Shown one piece after another: positions 33,505 through 41,338 of a DNA stretch of 41,338 bases (position 1 is its first letter; each line of letters begins with the position of its first letter). Origin of the DNA: Nemertoderma westbladi (lineage: Eukaryota; Xenacoelomorpha; Nemertodermatida; Nemertodermatidae); assembly GCA_032718475.1 (NCBI GenBank), contig JAUCBJ010001342.1, positions 1-41,338 of the forward strand. Reading direction: 5' to 3'. Made by a program: the position numbers and the translations under genes. A model generated the notes under the pieces. The model was not told the DNA's origin. It ran no database searches and worked only from the letters and a program-made list of their open reading frames with translations.

Positions 33505-36273
33505 CAGTACCCAATCACGAAGACGACGAACCGAGACGAGGCGACCACACAGTACCCAATCACGAAGATGACGAACCGAGACGAGGCGACCACACAGTAC
33601 CCAATCACGAAGACGACGAACCGAGACGTGGTGACCACACAGTACCCAATCACGAAGACGACGAAACGAGACAAGACGCCCACACAGTACCCAATCACGA
33701 AGACGACGAACCAATACGAGGCGCCCACAAAGTACAAAATCACAAAGACGACAAACTGAGAAGAGGCGACCACACAGTACCCAATCACGAAGACGACGAA
33801 CCGAGACGAGGCGACCACACAGTACCCAATCACGAAGATGACGAACCTAGACGAGGCGACCACACAATACCCAATCACGAAGACGACGAACCGAGACGAA
33901 GCGACCACACAGTACCCAATCTCGAAGACGACGAACCGAGGCGAGGTGACCACACAGTACCCAATCACAAAGACGACGAACCGAGACAAGGCGACCACAC
34001 AGTACCCAATCACGAAGACGACGAACCGAGACGAGGCGACCACACAGTACCCAAACACGAAGACGACGAACCGAGATGAGGCGACCACACAGTACCCAAT
34101 CACGAAGACGATGAACCGAGATGAGGCGACCACACAGTACCCAATCACGAAGACGACGAACCGAGACGAGGCGACCACACAGTACCCAATCACGAAGGGG
34201 ACGAACCGAGACGAGGTGACCACACAGTACCCAATCACGAAGACGACGAACCGAGACGAGGTGACCACACAGTACCCAATCACGAAGACGACGAAACGAG
34301 ACAAGACGCCCACACAGTACCCAATCACGAAGACGATGAACCGACTCGAGGCGACCACATAGTACCCAATCACGAAGATGACGAACCGAGACGAGGCGAC
34401 CACACAGTACCCAACCAAGAAGACAACGAACCGAAACGAGGCACCCTCACAGTACGCAATCATGAAGATGACGAACCGAGACGAGGCGCCCACACAGTAC
34501 CCAATCACGAAGACGACGAACCGAGACGAGGCGACCACACAGTACCCAATCACGAAGACGATGAACCGAGACGAGACGCCCACACAGTACCCAATCAAGA
34601 AGACGACGAACCGAGACGAGGCGCCCACACAGTACCCAATCACGAAGATGACGAACCGAGTCGAGGCGACCACACAGTACCCAATCACGAAGACGACGAA
34701 CCGAGTCAAGGCGACCACACAGTACCCAATCACGAAGATGACGAACCGAGACGAGGCGACCACACAGTAACCAATCACGAAGACGACGAACCGAGGCGAC
34801 CATACAGTACCCAATCACGAAGACGACGAACTGAGACGAGGCACCCCCACACAGCACCCAATCATGAAGATGACGAACCGAGACAGGCTACCACACAGTA
34901 CCCAATAACGAAGACAACGAACTGATACAAGGCGACCACACAGTACCCAATCACGAAGACAACGAACCGAAACGAGGCACCCTCACAGTACGCAATCACA
35001 AAGACGACGAACCGAGACGAGGCGACCACACAGTACCCAATCACGAAGATGACGAACCGAGACCAGGCGACCACACAGTACCCAATCACGAAGACGACGA
35101 ACCGAGACGAGGCGACCACACAGTACCTAATCACGAAGACAACGAACCGAGACGAGACGACCACACAGTACCCAATCACAAAGACGACGAACCAAGACGA
35201 GGCGACCACACAGTACCCAATCACGAAGACGACGAACCGAGACGAGGCGACCACACAGTACCCAATCACGAAAATGACGAACCGAGACGAGGCGACCACA
35301 CAGTACCCAATCACGAAGACGACGAACCGAGACGAGGCGACCACACAGTACCCAATCATGAAGACGACGAAACGAGACGAGACGCCCACACAGTACCCAA
35401 TCACGAAGACGACGAACCGAGTCGAGGCGACCACACAGTACCCAATCACGAAGACGACGAACCGAGACGAGGCGACCACACAGTACCCAATCACGAAGAC
35501 AACGAACTGAGACGAGACGACCACACAGTACCCAATCACAAAGACGACGAACCGAGACGAGGCGACCAAACAGTACCCAATCATGAAGACGATTAACCGA
35601 TATGAGGCGCCCACATAGTACCCAATCACGAAGACGACGAACCGAGACGAAGCGACCACACAGTACCCAATCACGAAGACGACGATCTGAGACGAGGCGA
35701 CCACACAGTACCCATTCACGAAGATGACAAACCGAGACATGGCGACCACACAGTACCCAATCACGAAGACGACGAACCGAGACCAGGCAACCACCACACA
35801 GTACCCAATCACGAAGACAACGAACCGAGATGAGGCAACCACACAGTACCCCATCACAAAAACGACAAACCGAGGCGAGGCGACCACACAGTACCCAATA
35901 GCGAGGCGACCACACAGTACCCAATAACGAAAACGACGAACCGAGATGAGGTGACCACACAGTACCCAATCACGAAAACACGAACGGAGACGAGGAGACC
36001 AAACAGTACCCAATCACGAAGAGGACGAACCGAGACCAGGCGACCACACAGTACCCAATCACGAAAACGACAAACCGAAGCAAGGCAACCACACAGTACA
36101 CAATCATAAAAACGACGAACCGAGACGAGGCGACCACACAGTACCTAATCACGAAAACGACGAACCGAGACAAGGCGACCAAACAGTACCCAATCATGAA
36201 GATGACGGATCGAGACCAGGCGACCACACAGAACCCAATCACGAGGACGACGAACCAAGACCAGGCAACCACA
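33505..36273 (+). repeat. Satellite 2 higher-order repeat, copy A (2,769 bp)
   Basis: The series of variant monomers here recurs at +2,769. Markers include caatacgaggcgcccacaaa near 33712 and 36481, and gagatgaggtgacc near 35940 and 38710. The part 35520-36290 also resembles 32390-33120, so a partial third copy precedes it. Confidence 0.85.
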
Positions 36274-39075
36274 CAGTACCCAATCACGAAGACGACGAAC
36301 CGAGACGAGGCGACCACACAGTACCCAATCACGAAGATGACGAACCGAGACGAGGCGACCACACAGTACCCAATCACGAAGACGACGAACCGAGACGTGG
36401 TGACCACACAGTACCCAATCACGAAGACGACGAAACGAGACAAGACGCCCACACAGTACCCAATCACGAAGACGACGAACCAATACGAGGCGCCCACAAA
36501 GTACAAAATCACAAAGACGACAAACTGAGAAGAGGCGACCACACAGTACCCAATCACGAAGACGACGAACCGAGACGAGGCGACCACACAGTACCCAATC
36601 ACGAAGATGACGAACCTAGACGAGGCGACCACACAATACCCAATCACGAAGATGACGAACCGAGACGAAGCGACCACACAGTACCCAATCTCGAAGACGA
36701 CGAACCGAGGCGAGGTGACCACACAGTACCCAATCACAAAGACGACGAACCGAGACAAGGCGACCACACAGTACCCAATCACGAAGACGACGAACCGAGA
36801 CGAGGCGACCACACAGTACCCAAACACGAAGACGACGAACCGAGATGAGGCGACCACACAGTACCCAATCACGAAGACGATGAACCGAGATGAGGCGACC
36901 ACACAGTACCCAATCACGAAGACGACGAACCGAGACGAGGCGACCACACAGTACCCAATCACGAAGGGGACGAACCGAGACGAGGTGACCACACAGTACC
37001 CAATCACGAAGACGACGAACCGAGACGAGGTGACCACACAGTACCCAATCACGAAGACGACGAAACGAGACAAGACGCCCACACAGTACCCAATCACGAA
37101 GACGATGAACCGACTCGAGGCGACCACATAGTACCCAATCACGAAGATGACGAACCGAGACGAGGCGACCACACAGTACCCAACCAAGAAGACAACGAAC
37201 CGAAACGAGGCACCCTCACAGTACGCAATCATGAAGATGACGAACCGAGACGAGGCGCCCACACAGTACCCAATCACGAAGACGACGAACCGAGACGAGG
37301 CGACCACACAGTACCCAATCACGAAGACGATGAACCGAGACGAGACGCCCACACAGTACCCAATCAAGAAGACGACGAACCGAGACGAGGCGCCCACACA
37401 GTACCCAATCACGAAGATGACGAACCGAGTCGAGGCGACCACACAGTACCCAATCACGAAGACGACGAACCGAGTCAAGGCGACCACACAGTACCCAATC
37501 ACGAAGATGACGAACCGAGACGAGGCGACCACACAGTAACCAATCACGAAGACGACGAACCGAGGCGACCATACAGTACCCAATCACGAAGACGACGAAC
37601 TGAGACGAGGCACCCCCACACAGCACCCAATCATGAAGATGACGAACCGAGACAGGCTACCACACAGTACCCAATAACGAAGACAACGAACTGATACAAG
37701 GCGACCACACAGTACCCAATCACGAAGACAACGAACCGAAACGAGGCACCCTCACAGTACGCAATCACAAAGACGACGAACCGAGACGAGGCGACCACAC
37801 AGTACCCAATCACGAAGATGACGAACCGAGACCAGGCGACCACACAGTACCCAATCACGAAGACGACGAACCGAGACGAGGCGACCACACAGTACCTAAT
37901 CACGAAGACAACGAACCGAGACGAGACGACCACACAGTACCCAATCACAAAGACGACGAACCAAGACGAGGCGACCACACAGTACCCAATCACGAAGACG
38001 ACGAACCGAGACGAGGCGACCACACAGTACCCAATCACGAAAATGACGAACCGAGACGAGGCGACCACACAGTACCCAATCACGAAGACGACGAACCGAG
38101 ACGAGGCGACCACACAGTACCCAATCATGAAGACGACGAAACGAGACGAGACGCCCACACAGTACCCAATCACGAAGACGACGAACCGAGTCGAGGCGAC
38201 CACACAGTACCCAATCACGAAGACGACGAACCGAGACGAGGCGACCACACAGTACCCAATCACGAAGACAACGAACTGAGACGAGACGACCACACAGTAC
38301 CCAATCACAAAGACGACGAACCGAGACGAGGCGACCAAACAGTACCCAATCATGAAGACGATTAACCGATATGAGGCGCCCACATAGTACCCAATCACGA
38401 AGACGACGAACCGAGACGAAGCGACCACACAGTACCCAATCACGAAGACGACGATCTGAGACGAGGCGACCACACAGTACCCATTCACGAAGATGACAAA
38501 CCGAGACATGGCGACCACACAGTACCCAATCACGAAGACGACGAACCGAGACCAGGCAACCACCACACAGTACCCAATCACGAAGACAACGAACCGAGAT
38601 GAGGCAACCACACAGTACCCCATCACAAAAACGACAAACCGAGGCGAGGCGACCACACAGTACCCAATAGCGAGGCGACCACACAGTACCCAATAACGAA
38701 AACGACGAACCGAGATGAGGTGACCACACAGTACCCAATCACGAAAACACGAACGGAGACGAGGAGACCAAACAGTACCCAATCACGAAGAGGACGAACC
38801 GAGACCAGGCGACCACACAGTACCCAATCACGAAAACGACAAACCGAAGCGAGGCAACCACACAGTACACAATCATAAAAACGACGAACCGAGACGAGGC
38901 GACCACACAGTACCTAATCACGAAAACGACGAACCGAGACAAGGCGACCAAACAGTACCCAATCATGAAGATGACGGATCGAGACCAGGCGACCACACAG
39001 AACCCAATCACGAGGACGACGAACCAAGACCAGGCAACCACACAGTACCCAATCACGAAGACGACGAACCGAGAC
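36274..39075 (+). repeat. Satellite 2 higher-order repeat, copy B
   Basis: A near-identical second copy of 33505-36273 with isolated substitutions (for example gaagacg against gaagatg near 36650). It ends at gagactaggcgagcac (about 39071), a marker also present at 33128, and is followed by a short piece ending the array at about 39157. Confidence 0.85.
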
Positions 39076-39157
39076 TAGGCGAGCACACAGTACCCAATCA
39101 CGAAGACGACGAACCAATACGAGGCGCCCACAAAGTACAAAATCACAAAGACGACGA

Positions 39158-39290
39158 GGTAACAGTCCAGATACATGACGAAGAAAGTGACCAGTACGTC
39201 ACTTACCTATCATGAACGACGATACGACTAGACGTTCCACACAGTACCTATCTAAGAGACAGAACCAATAGTCACTATTATAAGTATATT
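39158..39290 (+). repeat. Degraded satellite 2 edge
   Basis: Phrases such as gaacgacgatacgactagac and ttccacacagtacctatc look like satellite 2 with insertions, deletions and substitutions. It marks the transition to the C-poor tail and may reflect either array-edge decay or falling sequence accuracy. Confidence 0.5.
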
Positions 39291-40020
39291 TACTATTAGA
39301 TTGAGACATCAATTGTACATTGATAGTTGTAGTATTCAGTTATGAGTAATATATGTACAATTGATAGTTGTTAGTTAAGTAGGAGTCATATATTGTAAAT
39401 TGATAGTTAGTTATGATTAGTAATATATGGTAAATTGATAGTTATAGTAAGTAGTGGTAATATATGTAAAATGATATTAGTATTAAGTATTGATATATAT
39501 GTAATTATAGGTTTAGTAGTTAATGTATGAGTAATATATGTAAATTATAGTTTATAGTTAAGGTGTGAGTAATATATGTAAATTGATAGTTGTATAGTTA
39601 AGTTGTGTAGTAATATATGTAAATTGATAGTTTAGTAGTTAAGTTATGAGTAATATATGGTAAATTGATAGTTGTATTAAGTGTATGGGTAATATATGTA
39701 AATTGATATTTAGTAGTTAAGTGTAGTGTAATATATGTAAATTGGTAGTTTAGTAGTTTAGTTATTGTAGAAATATATGGTAAATTGATATTGTATGTTA
39801 AGTATGGATAATATGTGTAAATTGATAGTTGTGTAGTTAAGTTAGTGATAATATATGTAATTAATTTGTATTAGTAAGTTAGGTATAAAGATATGGTAAT
39901 TGATGTTGTGTAGTTAAGTGTAGTGAAAATATATGTAAATTGATATTGTTAGTAGTTATGTTAGTAGTATTATATGGTAATTGATATTTGTAGTAGGTTA
40001 ATGGTTAGTAATATAGTATT
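39291..40020 (+). repeat. AT-rich ~36-41-bp tandem repeat (gtaatatatgtaaattgatag type)
   Basis: The phrase gtaatatatgtaaattgata followed by gttgtagtaagtta-like bases recurs every ~35-43 bp, with frequent small indels. The earliest units still contain C (tgtacaattgatag, attcagttatgag, gagtcatata). After 39387 no C appears. Irregular period and constant single-base gaps are compatible with error-rich sequence. Confidence 0.75.
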
Positions 40021-40560
40021 GTTTATAGTGTTAGGTTAGTGTAGATTTAGTTATGGTAGATTAGTTTTAGGTTGGTTAGTATTGATTTGTATGATATGTT
40101 ATTGTGTTAGTAGTGTTTGTGAGTATTGTTGGTTATTGTGTTGTTTAGTTTGTTGTAGTGGGATTGGTGTTGGGTAGTGTGTGTTGTGTTTGGTTGTTGG
40201 GTTGTGGTGTTGGTGTGGTTTGTGGTTGTGGTGGTTGTTGGTGTGTGTTGTGAGTTGTGGTGAGGTGGTGGTATTGGTGATGGTGTTGGTGGGTGTAGGA
40301 GTTGGTAGTGGAGGTGTTGTGTTGTGGGTGGTGTTGTGGTGTTGTGTGGGTTGGTGATTGGTGAGTGAGTAGGTGTGGGTTGGTGTGGGTTGGAGGTGGT
40401 TGTTGAGTGTGGTGGTAGGGGGGTGAGTGAGGGTGAGTTGAGTGTGGTTGGGTGAGTTGTGTGTTGTGTGGGTAGTGAGAGTGGTTGAGGTGTGGGTTGT
40501 TGAGGTGGGAGTGAGGTGGGTGTAGGGTTGTGTTGAGGTGTGGTTGGTGTGGGTAGGATG
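40021..40560 (+). repeat. G/T-rich C-free low-complexity sequence
   Basis: Composed almost only of G and T (gttgtggtgttggtgtgg-like) with few A and no C. No stable period is visible. Confidence 0.8.
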
Positions 40561-41338
40561 AGTGTGTGGGTTGGTAGTGTTGTGGAGTGTGGATGTGTGG
40601 TGTGGGGTGAGATGAGTGGAGAGGAGTGGGTAGGGATAGAGAGAGGGTAGGAGTGGTAGGGAGTGAGGGAGAGAGTGGTGGTTAGGTGTGGGTGGGTAGG
40701 GAGGAGAGGAGTGTAGGGAGGAGGTGGGAAGTGTAGGAGGGGAGAGAGTGAGAGGTGGAGGGAGGAGGAGGTGGAGGGTAGGGGAGAGAGAGAGGGAGAG
40801 GGGAGGTGGGTAGGGGAGAGGAGGGGAGATGGAGGGAAGAGGAGGGAATGTAGGGTAGGGGGGATGTAGGGAAGAGGGAGGAGAGGATGTGGGGTAGGGG
40901 GAAGGAGAGAGGAATGAGGGATAGGAGGTGGATGGTGGAGGGAGAGAGAGGGAGGATGTAGGGAAGGTGGGGGTAGTGTAGGGAAGAGAGGGAGATGGAG
41001 GGAGAGGAGGGAGGTGGGTAGGGAGATGGAGGAGATGGGGGAGAGGGAGGTGGGGGGTAGGAGGAGAAGTGTAGGGGAGAGAGGGAGGTGGGGTAGGGGA
41101 GAGGGAGAGGGAGGAGTGGAGGGGTGGGGTAGGAGGGAAGAGGGAATAGTAGAGGAGAGGAGAGGAAGGGTAGGGTAGGGGGAGGAGGGGGAAGTGTAGG
41201 GAGGAGGAGGAGGGAATGTAGGGAGTAGGGGGAATGTAGGAGAGGAGGAGGAGGAGGTGAGGGTAGGGGGGAAGGGAGGGGGAGAGGAAGAGGTGGGGGA
41301 GGGGGGAGGAGAGGAGATGATGATGGGATGTGGGTTGG
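40561..41338 (+). repeat. G/A-rich polypurine, C-free low-complexity sequence
   Basis: Mostly G and A with occasional T (tagggaggagg, gggagatggaggga-like words) and no C up to the window end. Dense GGG runs make it a candidate for G-quadruplex or triplex formation if real. TAGGG words are frequent but no regular TTAGGG array is present. Confidence 0.8.

Larger units (their letters stand above)
31156..39157 (+). repeat. Satellite 2: 45-bp CpG-rich tandem monomers, ~8 kb
   Basis: The monomer reads gaggcgaccacacagtaccc, then aatcacgaagacgacgaacc, then gagac (45 bp, about six CpG). Shortened units occur near 31261 and 31431 (missing the cagtacccaatca part), and 3-bp gains occur near 35793 and 38562. 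As 45 is a multiple of 3, several frames stay open on both strands for hundreds of codons. The plus strand gives Thr-rich peptides with a TTQYPITK core; the minus strand gives hydrophobic peptides with a FVIGYCVVASS core. The longest minus frames are 33132-34814 and 35970-37583. These are treated as satellite by-products, not genes. Confidence 0.95.

Noticed and set aside
33132-34814. 560-codon minus-strand ORF (and its relatives at 35970-37583, 34862-36013, 37631-38782)
   Set aside because: They are direct products of the 45-bp satellite 2 period, which keeps several frames on both strands open at once. No start context, signal or non-repeat domain supports a gene.
40561-41338. Telomere repeat array
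   Set aside because: TAGGG words are common but no regular TTAGGG series or fixed 6-bp period is visible, so a telomere is not claimed.

Overview
This is eukaryotic, almost certainly metazoan, DNA. It holds one intact protein gene, an ERK-type MAP kinase, surrounded by decayed transposons and long satellite arrays. The ERK sequence, a piggyBac remnant, LINE (non-LTR) reverse-transcriptase remnants, hAT-like termini and frequent TAGGCCTA-type words in the AT-rich background suggest a marine invertebrate, perhaps an echinoderm or another invertebrate deuterostome. That taxonomic guess is inference only. No bacterial genes, CRISPR array, tRNA or rRNA were recognised.

Layout. 1-2630: broken LINE fragments of one family in both orientations. 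The plus copy is interrupted by a ~745-bp insertion carrying a promoter-like module (two CCAAT boxes, an octamer, a TATA box). A 16-bp GATGGGAATGTGGGAA-type minisatellite lies between the plus and minus LINE pieces. hAT-like ends follow at 2567-2630 and 2921-2984. 2985-4885: no gene, but a 23-bp-stem hairpin. 4890-6637: an internally deleted piggyBac element with TTAA target duplications, matching termini and a frameshifted N-terminal transposase remnant. 7177-8296: a better preserved but frameshifted LINE reverse transcriptase. 9675-10799: an uninterrupted 374-codon ERK1/2-like kinase, followed directly by a palindromic TATATACGTGTACCGG-type minisatellite (10811-11735). 11751-15700: noncoding DNA with a small TIR element, a strictly phased 10-bp minisatellite (12751-13067), homopolymers and inverted-repeat-rich sequence.

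15701-31155 is satellite 1, made of 44- and 41-bp monomers. It contains a recent ~6.5-kb tandem duplication, a nested 1,479-bp duplication and a 170-bp higher-order unit present once in one copy and three times in the other. Five 69-bp islands of satellite 2 sit inside it. 31156-39157 is satellite 2, with a 45-bp CpG-rich monomer organised in a 2,769-bp higher-order repeat. Because 45 is a multiple of 3, it produces long spurious ORFs. From 39158 the sequence degrades into an AT-rich repeat, then G/T-rich, then G/A-rich sequence. The last 1,951 bases (39388-41338) contain no C at all, which means either a very unusual strand-asymmetric chromosome region or a base-dropout or assembly artefact.

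There is no operon logic here. The only gene with a predictable cellular role is the ERK kinase, and everything else is repeat biology. No multi-gene novel system was found. The strongest leads are the C-free terminus, the satellite-in-satellite islands and the apparently intronless ERK with an altered hinge residue.
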